Part shown: piece by piece, positions 16,301 through 22,999 of the stretch
Layout of the letters: every line of letters starts with the position of its first letter
How positions within the stretch are numbered: the first letter of the stretch is position 1
Source of the DNA: Acrocarpospora catenulata
Lineage (GTDB): Bacteria; Actinomycetota; Actinomycetes; Streptosporangiales; Streptosporangiaceae
DNA length: 64,000 bases
Assembly: GCF_018476525.1 (NCBI RefSeq)
Contig: NZ_JAHCST010000002.1
Location: forward strand, 1 to 64,000
Reading direction: 5' to 3'
Notes under the pieces: generated by a model
Database searches by the model: none
The model's input: only the letters and a program-made list of their open reading frames with translations
What the model was told of the DNA's origin: nothing
Translations under genes and position numbers: made by a program

Positions 16301-16302
16301 GA
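10357..16302 (+). CDS. Two-module non-ribosomal peptide synthetase (C-A-T-C-A-T)
   Basis: Synthetase of 1981 aa. Module 1: C (from residue 5, HHIIADG about 128), A (about 445-890, YTSGSTGRPKG, NGYGPTE), T (GGHSL, Ser about 944). Module 2: C (about 995-1415, HHILGDG about 1119), A (about 1440-1870, YTSGSTGTPKG, NTYGPTE), T (GGHSL, Ser about 1919). Pocket codes by GrsA alignment are D-I-V-Q-V-A-G-I-Y-K (not recognised) and D-T-E-D-I-G-T-V-I-K (E and D in the pocket suggest a basic side chain; tentative). It has no thioesterase and no epimerisation domain; release presumably depends on the TE of the divergent NRPS-MFS protein. The GTG start at 10357 has only a weak site (GGCGG), and the C domain begins at once with no docking segment. 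The condensation-like gene follows 10 bp later. Confidence 0.92.
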   Translation: MSQPLSYGQERLWFLHRLDPLDHSYNTCHADRLRGPLDLDRLAAAFTAVATRQESLRTCFTEVDGTPVAVVRPPAPVPIAVVEAADLEAARQIVSTAANTPFDLATPPLRVTLVRLSPEDHILAITVHHIIADGMSAALLVTELAACYAGEQLPPLPLQYGDHARAERAKGAPDVGPWAAALAGTPVLELPLDRPRPPQRTGRGGEVTFTLDPGLAAAVAELARRQRCTPFMVWLTAYQVLLARHSGQDDFCVGSPVARRDRTELEPLIGHLAGTLLLRTDLGGNPSFLEALRRTRRTVIEAIGQADLPLELLLGALDIERDLSRTPLFQTMFALHTQIGENASAGPVPGTEATPFAPGWLAARTDLSLDLWPAAGGALLGSLIYSADLFDQATADRLAARFAVLVESVVADPETRVGDLDLLPEEERSWLLSRERPAEVPPVTLADLFLAQAATTPDALAVDDWTYADLLGRAQALAARLRDKGVGRGSLVAVQVSRGPGMLAAFLGVTLSGAAYLPVDPEYPQARVDYVLADSGAALTLTDADLEDPSGVGTLDALPEPGDVAYVLYTSGSTGRPKGVVVPHGALTNLLLAMKELFEAGPEHAWLALTSTAFDISAVELFLPLITGGRVVVASADHARDGVAAAELIRATGATHVQATPSGWRILLTGDLPEVCAVTAGEPLSPKLARELRARTNRLVNGYGPTETTIYSTAWDVPADPAEITIGHPVANTVIHILDRAGNLAPIGVPGELVIGGLGVTNGYLGRPELTAERFVPDADGNRRYRTGDLARWRPDGTIEFLGRTDNQIKLRGHRIELGEIEAVLEQFPGVRQAVAAVRDDTLVAFVVLAEGSPEDVRAHVARFLPGYMVPRQVVALDALPMTPNGKIDRKALPTAASAAPAAARVAPRTATERLVAGVFADVLGRTAGEIGVFDDFFALGGHSLLATMVAARLPVRVPVREVFTRPTAAALAELLDGPAVPGLAGPRPREAGTVPPLSAGQERLWFLNRLYPETDAAFNMWVVRRLRGPLDADRLRAAFAGVAARHESLRTRFPEVDGGPVVVIDLPGPVPVEYLEHADPEAAVAERVNTPFQLADRPPLRVTLIRQADGEHVLCLVMHHILGDGWSLNVLLDELADLYSGRALPPVPLQFGDVAAWQRARDTDGLLAYWRERLAEPTPLDLPTDRPRTAGSAGRGATVTFTLDPATAEALAAAGRRNGATLFMTLLAAYQVLLARHSGQDDILVGTSNAGRDTLALESVIGYLTDILVLRGDLGGDPLFSDLLRATRTTVLDAFAHQGIPFEDLVKTLQLERDLTRTPVFQTMAILHTEDSGHEPKPFDGLAVAGFPGGHSQAKFDVMLEAWHDDGAELLVQLEYDTALFDAATVAAMADRFALLLRAVAADPDRRLSALPMLTEQDSAFLAKVSEGPALDATPPRFMDLWASSVLKFPDSVAVSCGDRQVTYRELAAMVDPSGPAGIREVSLERSPEGVAALLSAWASGAAYLPIDETLPPERAGFMRSEAAGFTGEDAAYVIYTSGSTGTPKGVVVGQDALAARIAWMTSAYGLRPSDRIVQFAALSFDTHAEEIFPALAAGATLELLPDGAVTLPDVLAVRPEITVLDLPTAYWHHLVGQLDDIAWPPGLRLVILGGEEARPAALARWHARFGDRVRVVNTYGPTEATVIATATDLTPGDPEARLPIGRPVAGTLVRVLDQAGCPVPPGAPGELCIGGAGLARGYLRRPELTAERFVSDPWGTRGARLYRTGDRARWRRDGQLEFLGRTDDQLKIRGYRVEPGEVESRLLAHHRVRQAAVTALDDRLVGYVVGDAGGDELAEFLRGGLPAYMVPSVWVELAELPLTRHGKVDRRALPYPEMGGQGERVAPRTDAEQLVAEVYGEVLGLTEVGALDDFFAIGGHSLLAARVIARLRAITGVEVPIRTMFDGPEVAALAEAVENLLVAELTELSDEEAARLVHGRAEE

Positions 16303-16312
16303 GGAGCCGCCA

Positions 16313-17905
16313 ATGGGGTTGACCACCGCCCACTTCGCCGGAACCGGTGTACGTAGCGGCCCGCTCACCATGGGCCAGGCCAACATGGTGCGCTGCGTCC
16401 GCACCGATCCCCCCGAGCACATGAACTACCAGGTCATCCGGCCGCTCCCGCAGGGTGTGACGGTGGCGTCCCTGGCCGAGGCGGTGGGCGTGCTGCTGTC
16501 CCGGCACGAGTCCCTCCGCACGCTCTTCACCGACACCACCCAGGAGGTCCTGGCCGAGGGCACGCTGTCCGTCGAGGTCTGCGAGGAGGCGGCAGCGGAG
16601 GTCGCGCGGCGGCTCCAGGGCGGGCGGTTCGAGGTCGAGTCCGAGATCCCGCTCCGGGTGGCGGTCATCACCGCCGGCGGGGTACCCGAGCAGGTGGTGC
16701 TGGTGACCACGCACAGCGCGGTGGACGCGATCGGGCTGGCGGTGCTGCTCGCCGAGTGGGACCAGCTGGTGCTGGGCAAGCCGTTGCCGCCGGTGACCGC
16801 GCCCCAGCCGGTGGACGTCGCGGGCACCGAGGCGAGCCCGGCCAGCAGGCGCCGGGCCGAGGCGGCACTGCGCTACTGGGAGACCCAGCTGCGCCGCATC
16901 CCCCACTCGACCCTGACCGTCTCGGTGGACGACACCGGCACCGACTGGCTGCTGCCCCGGCTCCGGGTGCGCTCGGCCGCCGCCGCCCGCGCGCTGCGGC
17001 GCATCACGGTCCGTACGGGGGTGAGCGGGTCGGCGGCGGTGCTCGGCGCGCTGGCCACCCTGGCCGGGCTGCGCGGCGGGGCCGATACCGTGCCCGTGCT
17101 GTCCATCTCCGCCAACCGGTTCCGGCCGGAGCTGCGGGAGTACGTGGGGCCGCTCGCCCAGGACGCGCTGGTGCCCGTCGAACTCGATCACGAGTCCTTC
17201 GACGGGGTGCTCGGCGGGGTGCGGTCGGGCACGCTGGCCGCCTACCAGAACAGCCGGTTCGACGCGGCGGCGCTGATCGAGATCATGGAGCGGGTGCAGC
17301 GGGAACGCGGGGTCTTCTTCGCCCGGGACGTCGTCTTCAACGACATGAGCGCGCCCGGGCAGGGGGCCAGGGTGGTCGCCGCGTCCGACCGGGACGTGCG
17401 CTCGGCCTGGCTGCCCGAGGCGACGCTGCCGACCAGGACCTCGCTCTGGGTGAACCGGCTGGAGGGCGAGTACGACGCCGTGCTCTGGGCCGACCCGCGC
17501 TGCCTGCCCCGGGAGGACGCCCTGCTCCTCGGCGAGGGCGTCGCCCGCCTGCTCATCGAGGCCGGGCGGCGGGACGTCCCGCTCGCCGAACTGCCGGAAC
17601 TGACCGGGATCAGCCCGGTTCCCCGGGGCGCGGGCTGGGTGCGGTCCGACCAGAACTGGACGGAACTCGCCGAGGTCCGGCGGCTGCTGCCGGAGCCCTC
17701 GGAGGTGGTCGTGGAAGGGGCGCGGCTGGTGGCGTACACGGCGGCGGACACCACCCCGGAGGAACTGCACGAGACCTGCCTGCGGCAACTGCCCGGCCGG
17801 ATGTCCGCCGTCACCCCGCAGCACTACGTCATCTGCGCCAGGCCCCCAGGACTGGGGGAAAGCTGGCCGGAACTACCGCGCCTGCGCGAGGGGTCAGGGC
17901 GGTAG
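16313..17905 (+). CDS. Stand-alone degenerate condensation-domain protein
   Basis: 530 aa related to NRPS condensation domains (LSRHESLRTLF, FDAAALIEIM, VFNDMS). The catalytic HHxxxDG is replaced by THSAVDA: the first His and the final Gly are lost while the second His and the Asp remain. Residues about 450-510 (RLVAYTAAD, LRQLPGRMSAVTPQHYV) resemble the C-terminal subdomain of an adenylation domain but lack its catalytic Lys, as if a C-A pair had lost the main A domain. Likely roles are a non-catalytic or altered condensation partner, or an interaction protein for the upstream synthetase, with which it is surely co-transcribed (10-bp gap). Activity is uncertain. Confidence 0.75.
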   Translation: MGLTTAHFAGTGVRSGPLTMGQANMVRCVRTDPPEHMNYQVIRPLPQGVTVASLAEAVGVLLSRHESLRTLFTDTTQEVLAEGTLSVEVCEEAAAEVARRLQGGRFEVESEIPLRVAVITAGGVPEQVVLVTTHSAVDAIGLAVLLAEWDQLVLGKPLPPVTAPQPVDVAGTEASPASRRRAEAALRYWETQLRRIPHSTLTVSVDDTGTDWLLPRLRVRSAAAARALRRITVRTGVSGSAAVLGALATLAGLRGGADTVPVLSISANRFRPELREYVGPLAQDALVPVELDHESFDGVLGGVRSGTLAAYQNSRFDAAALIEIMERVQRERGVFFARDVVFNDMSAPGQGARVVAASDRDVRSAWLPEATLPTRTSLWVNRLEGEYDAVLWADPRCLPREDALLLGEGVARLLIEAGRRDVPLAELPELTGISPVPRGAGWVRSDQNWTELAEVRRLLPEPSEVVVEGARLVAYTAADTTPEELHETCLRQLPGRMSAVTPQHYVICARPPGLGESWPELPRLREGSGR

Positions 17906-17915
17906 CCTCATCAGC

Positions 17916-18401
17916 GTGATCGTCCGTCCCTCCGCCCGGGTCCTCATCCTGGACGACGCCGACCGCATCCTGCTCTACCGTGCGCTGAGCACGACCGAGA
18001 ATCCGGATTACGCCTGGATCACCCCGGGTGGCGGGGTGAACCCCGGTGAGGACCTGGCCACGGCCGCCGCTCGGGAGTTACGCGAGGAGACCGGGCATCG
18101 GGTGGCGCCGGAGGACCTCGGGCCGGTCGTCGCCGTCAGCTCCGGACCCTGGGAGAGCGCCGAGGGTGTGCGGTTCTACGGCGAGGACTCGTTCTTCCTG
18201 CTCCGGGTGCCCCACCTGGAGGTGGATGTTTCCGGCATGGAGGAGCTGGAGAGCTCCCTGCTGGACACCTTCCGCTGGTGGACGCTGCCCGAACTCCGTG
18301 CCGCCACCGAACGCGTGCTCCCGTACCGGCTGGCCGAACTCCTGGAGACCCTGCTCCACCGGATCCCGGCGGAGCCGATCGTCCTCCCCTGGCACCTCTA
18401 G
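17916..18401 (+). CDS. NUDIX hydrolase
   Basis: Small 161-aa protein with a complete NUDIX box, GGVNPGEDLATAAARELREE followed by TGHR, which matches GX5EX7REUXEEXGU at residues about 39-61. Family members hydrolyse nucleoside diphosphates linked to another group, using Mg2+ held by the REXXEE glutamates. The substrate cannot be predicted. GTG start 10 bp after the condensation-like gene, so probably the last gene of the cluster 1 operon, perhaps a housekeeping passenger. Its 3' end overlaps the convergent esterase by 4 bp. Confidence 0.88.
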   Translation: MIVRPSARVLILDDADRILLYRALSTTENPDYAWITPGGGVNPGEDLATAAARELREETGHRVAPEDLGPVVAVSSGPWESAEGVRFYGEDSFFLLRVPHLEVDVSGMEELESSLLDTFRWWTLPELRAATERVLPYRLAELLETLLHRIPAEPIVLPWHL

Positions 18402-19345
18402 CCGGAACTGCCCATCAGCACCGGCAGCGCCCGCTCCAGCGCCCGGGTCCAGTACGGCCAGCGGTGCGTGCCCTCGCCGTAGAAGTCGGTGGTGACCTCG
18501 ACTCCGGCGGCCTCGGCGGCCTTGGCGAAGTTGGTGTTCTCGGTCAGCAGGGACGCCTCGCCTCCGTCCCGAGAGCCGCCCGAGTCCAGCGGGCCCGGAT
18601 CGCCGTTGCCGCAGGAGATGTACAGGCGCAGGCCCTTCAGCCCGGCCACCAGGTCGGTGGGGTTGTGCGCCCGCCAGTTGTCCTCCTGGGCGGGGAGCGG
18701 CCCCCAGATGTCGTCGGGCTCCGCGCCGGAGCCGCGCAGGAAGTCGCTGAAGCCGGGCGGATTCGAGCGGATGTCGAGCACGCCGGAGAAGGAGGCCGCC
18801 GCCTGGAACACCCCCGGGTACCTGGACGCGTAGCTCATCGCGCCGTGGCCGCCCATGGAGAGCCCGGCGATGGCGCGCCGGTCGCCCACGCCGTACATGG
18901 GCTCGACGAGGGAGCGGACCTCCTTCATGTGGAAGGTCTCCCAGGCGGGGCCGTTCACCCAGTCGGTGTACCAGCCCATGCGGCCGCCGTCGGGGAGGAT
19001 GACCACCGCCTTGGCCTTCGCGGTGACCCGCTCGGCCTCGCCCGAGCTGAGCCAGCCGTCGCCCGAGCTGGCGCAGCAGCCGTGCAGCAGGTAGAGGGCC
19101 GGCCAGCCGGTGGAGCCCTCGGTCCAGCCCTCCGGCCTGATCACCCAGACCGTGCCCTTGCCGCCGAGGGCCGGGGACTCGATGGTCACCTCGTCGACCC
19201 GCCCGCTGAGGTTCTCTTTCCCGAGGACCCGCGCCTGTTGGAACGCCTGCGAGGAGGTTTGCCCGGGCGCCGGAGGCTCCGAAGGCGACTCGGCCGTGCA
19301 GGCCGTCAACAGGAGAGCCGTCAGAACGCCCAGTATTAAACGCAC
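18398..19345 (-). CDS. Lipoprotein esterase of the esterase D / antigen 85-like family
   Basis: 315 aa. The N-terminus is a lipoprotein signal (LTAC lipobox, lipidated Cys16), so the enzyme is anchored outside the membrane. An alpha/beta-hydrolase fold follows, with LYLLHGCCASSGDGW (oxyanion region), the nucleophile elbow GLSMGGHG (Ser163), and a C-terminal GTHRWPYW containing the catalytic His. Members of this family are carboxylesterases or acyltransferases; no natural substrate can be named. Transcribed leftwards, convergent with the NUDIX gene, from a start at 19345 facing a long non-coding region. Confidence 0.88.
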   Translation of the reverse strand: MRLILGVLTALLLTACTAESPSEPPAPGQTSSQAFQQARVLGKENLSGRVDEVTIESPALGGKGTVWVIRPEGWTEGSTGWPALYLLHGCCASSGDGWLSSGEAERVTAKAKAVVILPDGGRMGWYTDWVNGPAWETFHMKEVRSLVEPMYGVGDRRAIAGLSMGGHGAMSYASRYPGVFQAAASFSGVLDIRSNPPGFSDFLRGSGAEPDDIWGPLPAQEDNWRAHNPTDLVAGLKGLRLYISCGNGDPGPLDSGGSRDGGEASLLTENTNFAKAAEAAGVEVTTDFYGEGTHRWPYWTRALERALPVLMGSSG

Positions 19346-19970
19346 GCCCTACTTCTACATCAAGTGCGAGGTCTACCGGAGGGGGTGCGGCCACCGGGCG
19401 GGGCACGGTGCGTGACCGCCCGGTGGGGATGGCGCTCCCAGGTCCCTTCTGGCCGTACGAACGGCCCGAACCAACCGTCATCACGGTACGAGCGCCCAGA
19501 TATGTATGTCAATCCAACAAACTAAGCCGATGAAAGTTTCACGCGGCGGGCTCGCCGGACGGATCCGGCGAGCCCGCCAACCCCTCTGGCGAGGGCTTGA
19601 CGCCCCCGATACGAAGCGGTGATCGGGGGCGGTCCGTCCAGGCGATACGGGGGCTTATCGCGAACGGACGGTGTCATGGACGGAAACAATTCCCGGCCAA
19701 GTACGAAATTGCTCCCGCGAGATCATTTAATCGATTGCCGAAACCCGAAACCAGAGCCACTACCCGCCAATATCGCGCCATTAGTGGCTCTTTCGGATCA
19801 TGCCCTGGATCTTGTGCTGGCCTGGGGGAGCATCCCGTACAGAACGGAAAGTTAAGCCGCAGGCTTCTCGTTGTTCAGCTTTTTCACCCCCTGCGGGATA
19901 CCCTCATGGCTAGGTTTCCAGGCACCCCCGCTGCTCCGGGGCATGTTGTCGCAGGTAAGAGGAGTGTCAG
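19346..19970. other. 625-bp non-coding region with several strong hairpins
   Basis: No convincing gene. It holds inverted repeats: CCACCGGGCGG at 19390-19400 paired with 19415-19425; a perfect 15-bp stem at 19545-19559/19564-19578 with a 4-nt loop; CGCCCCCGAT at 19601-19610 paired with 19622-19631; AGAGCCACTA at 19753-19762 paired with 19782-19791; and CCGCAGG at 19857-19863 paired with 19890-19896. The part from about 19660 to 19860 is less GC-rich than its surroundings. It separates the divergent esterase from the nonulosonate operon, so it may hold promoters plus a long structured leader or a small RNA. A 78-codon ORF at 19619-19855 has no family look and poor codon use. Confidence 0.45.
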
Positions 19971-22049
19971 GTGCGTGTGCTTGCCGTTGTCCCGGCGCGT
20001 GGCGGTTCAGTGGGGGTTCCACTGAAAAATCTGGCGAAGGTGGGAGGCACCCCGCTGGTCTCCCGTGCCGTGCTGGCCTGCGTGCGCGCCGAACTGGTGG
20101 ACACCGTGGTGGTCAGCACCGACCACGCCGGCATCGCCGAGACCGCCGAGCACGCCGGGGCCCGCATCGTCGACCGCCCGGCCGAGCTGAGCGGCGGCAC
20201 CGCCTCCAGCGAGTCCGCCGTGCTGCACGCGCTGGACGCGCTGGCCGCCGCCGACGGGGCCGAGGACCCGGAGATCGTCATCCTGGTGCAGTGCACCAGC
20301 GCCTTCATCGACCCCAAGGACCTGGACGCGGCCGTCGCGAAGGTCCGGGACGGCCAGGCCGACGTGGTCTTCTCCGCCATGGAGACCTTCGAGTTCGTGT
20401 GGACCGCCGACGGCCAGGGCATCAACCACGACCGGTCGTACCGCCCGCGCCGCCAGGACCGCGAGCCGCACTACCGGGAGACCGGCGCCTTCTACGTGAT
20501 GCGCACCGCCGGGTTCCGCTCCAGCGGCCACCGCTTCTTCGGCACCGTCGCGGTGCAGCCCGTCCCCGCCGTGCACGCGGTAGAGGTGGACACCACCGAG
20601 GACCTGGAGATCGTGCGCGCGCTGGCCCACGTCGTGGACGTGCCGCAGCCCATCGACGTGGACGCGGTGATCACCGACTTCGACGGCGTGCACACCGACG
20701 ACCGGGCGTACGTGGACTCCGAGGGCCGCGAGATGGTCGCGGTCAGCCGCTCCGACGGCATGGGCGTGGCGCTGCTCAAGCGCTCCGGGGTCAAGCTGCT
20801 GGTGCTGTCCACCGAGCAGAACCCGGTGGTCTCGGCGCGGGCCCGCAAGCTCGGGGTGCCGGTGCTGCAGGGCCTGTCCACCAAGCAGACCGCGCTGCGC
20901 GACTGGCTCACCATCGAGGGGCTCGACCCGGCGCGGGTGGCCTACGTCGGCAACGACCTCAACGACCTGGGCTGCATGAGCCTGGTGGGCTGGCCGATCG
21001 CGGTGCCGGACGCGCACCCCCGGGTGCGGGCCGCCGCGCGGGTGGTGCTCACCCAGGCCGGCGGGGCCGGAGCCGTACGCGAGCTGTGCGACCGGGTGCT
21101 GGCCGCCCGTCCGCCGCTGGCCGAGACCGAGCAGCCCCCGGCCCGGCCGCTGACCTTCCGCGCCCGCCAGGCCGCGGTGCCCGCCGTACGGATCGGGGAG
21201 CACCTGCTCGGCCCCGGCCACCCGGTGTACGTGATCGGCGAGATCGGCATCAACCACAACGGCGACGTGGACATCGCCCGGCGGCTGATCGACGTGGCGG
21301 TGGACGCGGGCTGCGACGCGGTCAAGTTCCAGAAGCGCACGCCGGAGATCTGCGTGCCGGTGGAGCAGCGCGGCCAGATCCGGCAGACGCCCTGGGGCGA
21401 GATGACCTACATGGAGTACAAGATCCGGACCGAGTTCGGCCGGGACGAGTACACCGAGATCGCCGCGCACTGCAAGGACCGGGGCATCGACTGGTTCGCC
21501 TCGCCGTGGGACGTGCCGTCGGTGGAGTTCCTGGAGGAGATGGACGTCATCACCCACAAGGTGGCCTCCGCCTCGGTGACCGACCACGAACTGCTCCGCG
21601 CGCTGGCCGCCACCGGCAAGCCGATCATCCTCTCCACCGGCATGTCCACCCTGGAGGAGATCGACAAAGCGGTGCGGATCCTCGGCACCCAGCGGCTGGT
21701 CATGATGCACGCCACCTCCACCTACCCGCTCCCCCCGGAGGAGGCCAACCTCCGCACCATCGCCACCCTCCAGGAGCGGTACGGGGTGCCCGTCGGCTAC
21801 TCCGGCCACGAGCGCGGCCTGCAGATCTCGCTGGCCGCCGTCACCCTGGGCGCGGTCACCGTGGAGCGGCACATCACGCTGGACCGCACGATGTGGGGGT
21901 CCGACCACGCGGCCTCGCTGGAGCCCAGCGGTCTGGAGCACCTGGTCCGGGACATCCGCATCATCGAGCAGGCCCTGGGCGACGGCGTCAAGCGCGTCTT
22001 CCCCGGCGAGGAGGCTCCCCGGGCCCGGCTGCGGCGGGTCACCGTCTGA
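19971..22049 (+). CDS. Trifunctional nonulosonate enzyme: CMP-transferase, HAD phosphatase and NeuB-type synthase
   Basis: 692-aa fusion. Residues 1 to about 225: acylneuraminate/Kdn cytidylyltransferase (PARGGSVGVPLKN; the usual Lys after Ser is Val). About 230-375: KdsC-like HAD phosphatase (DFDGVHTDD nucleophile motif, GNDLNDLGCM). About 410-692: NeuB-type condensing enzyme (GEIGINHNGD, KFQKRTPE, STGMSTLEEI, GYSGHE). The C-terminal SAF/antifreeze domain common in NeuB is missing. Together the parts could condense PEP with a hexose or its phosphate, dephosphorylate, and activate the nonulosonic acid as CMP-sugar. In actinomycetes Kdn is a known component of cell-wall teichulosonic acids, so CMP-Kdn is a reasonable product. 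GTG start with GAGGAG upstream; ATGA overlap with the next gene. Confidence 0.9.
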   Translation: MRVLAVVPARGGSVGVPLKNLAKVGGTPLVSRAVLACVRAELVDTVVVSTDHAGIAETAEHAGARIVDRPAELSGGTASSESAVLHALDALAAADGAEDPEIVILVQCTSAFIDPKDLDAAVAKVRDGQADVVFSAMETFEFVWTADGQGINHDRSYRPRRQDREPHYRETGAFYVMRTAGFRSSGHRFFGTVAVQPVPAVHAVEVDTTEDLEIVRALAHVVDVPQPIDVDAVITDFDGVHTDDRAYVDSEGREMVAVSRSDGMGVALLKRSGVKLLVLSTEQNPVVSARARKLGVPVLQGLSTKQTALRDWLTIEGLDPARVAYVGNDLNDLGCMSLVGWPIAVPDAHPRVRAAARVVLTQAGGAGAVRELCDRVLAARPPLAETEQPPARPLTFRARQAAVPAVRIGEHLLGPGHPVYVIGEIGINHNGDVDIARRLIDVAVDAGCDAVKFQKRTPEICVPVEQRGQIRQTPWGEMTYMEYKIRTEFGRDEYTEIAAHCKDRGIDWFASPWDVPSVEFLEEMDVITHKVASASVTDHELLRALAATGKPIILSTGMSTLEEIDKAVRILGTQRLVMMHATSTYPLPPEEANLRTIATLQERYGVPVGYSGHERGLQISLAAVTLGAVTVERHITLDRTMWGSDHAASLEPSGLEHLVRDIRIIEQALGDGVKRVFPGEEAPRARLRRVTV

Positions 22050-22999
22050 TGATCACCCTCTCGGTCATCGTCCCGGTGAAGGACGGCGAGGCGTACATCG
22101 CGGACACGCTCACCTCGCTCGTGCGCAACGCGCGTGCCGACTTTAAGGTGCCGGACTTCGAGGTGATCGTCGTCGACGACGGCTCGGCGGACGCCACCGG
22201 GACGATCGTGGCCGAGTTCCGGGACGAGCTGCCCACGCTGCACGTCATCCGGCACAGCGAGCCCGCGGGGCTGGCCGGCGCCCGCAACGCGGGGCTCCGG
22301 CTGGCCTCCGGGCGTTACGTGACCTTCCTGGACGGGGACGACTGGCTCGGGCGGGGGTACCTGGCCGAGCTGGTGGCCGCCATCGAGGGCCTCGGGTGCG
22401 ACTTCGTCCGGGTGGACCACGTGCAGTCGGAGGGCCGCCGCCGGGAGACCCACTGGGCGCCGGAGGCCCGGCGGAACACGGTGCTCGACCCCCGTGAGTC
22501 GATCCTGCCGGCGGATGCCAAGACCATGGTCGACTATCCGTACGCCTGGGCCGGGATCTACCGGCGGGAGCTCGGCGACCTGCTGAACTTCCCCGCCGGG
22601 TTACACACCGCCGAGGACCGGCCGTGGATCTGGCGGCTGCACCAGCGGGCCAAGTCCTTCGCGGTGGTCTCGCTGGCCGGGGTCTTCTACCGGCGCGGGC
22701 TGCCCGGCTCGCTGACCCAGATCGGGGACGCCAGGCAGCTGCACTTCTTCGACGCCTTCGACGTCCTGTTCGCCGAGGTCGAGGAACGGTTCCGGCCCAA
22801 GGCGGTGCGGACGTTCTGCGCGTTGCTCGCCAACCATCTGGAGCAGCGCGACCGGCTCACCCCCGAGACCGCCGCCGCGTTCGAGTCCCGGGGGGCGGAG
22901 ATGCTGGCCCGGCTCCCCGCCGACCTGGTCACCGAGTCGGTCGAGACGCTGGACCCGAAGCGGCGGGCGCTGCTGGTCCCGGAACGGAGTGCGACGTGA
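22049..22999 (+). CDS. Family 2 glycosyltransferase
   Basis: 316-aa GT-A fold transferase. The N-terminus SVIVPVKDGEAYIADTL, the VVDDGSADAT strand and the DXD-like metal site in FLDGDDW are all intact. The C-terminal third (FYRRGLPGSLTQI) is typical of wall-polysaccharide enzymes. It starts at the ATG overlapping the stop of the trifunctional gene and ends overlapping the GTG of the next gene, so all three are translationally coupled. Probably adds a sugar to, or primes, the nonulosonate-containing glycan. Donor and acceptor unknown. Confidence 0.88.
   Translation: MITLSVIVPVKDGEAYIADTLTSLVRNARADFKVPDFEVIVVDDGSADATGTIVAEFRDELPTLHVIRHSEPAGLAGARNAGLRLASGRYVTFLDGDDWLGRGYLAELVAAIEGLGCDFVRVDHVQSEGRRRETHWAPEARRNTVLDPRESILPADAKTMVDYPYAWAGIYRRELGDLLNFPAGLHTAEDRPWIWRLHQRAKSFAVVSLAGVFYRRGLPGSLTQIGDARQLHFFDAFDVLFAEVEERFRPKAVRTFCALLANHLEQRDRLTPETAAAFESRGAEMLARLPADLVTESVETLDPKRRALLVPERSAT

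Noticed and set aside
12004-16422. 1472-codon open frame antisense to the two-module NRPS
   Set aside because: Shadow of high-GC coding DNA: it lies opposite intact C-A-T-C-A-T domains and its translation is low-complexity Gly/Arg/His/Val-rich with no domain.
19619-19855. 78-codon ORF in the 19.3-20.0 kb gap
   Set aside because: No ribosome site, atypical codon use and it runs across the 19753-19791 hairpin; not enough to call a gene.
19871-22999. 1042-codon ORF covering the trifunctional enzyme and GT2
   Set aside because: Only its last 316 codons (from 22049) look like a protein; the first part is a shadow frame of the NeuA-HAD-NeuB gene.
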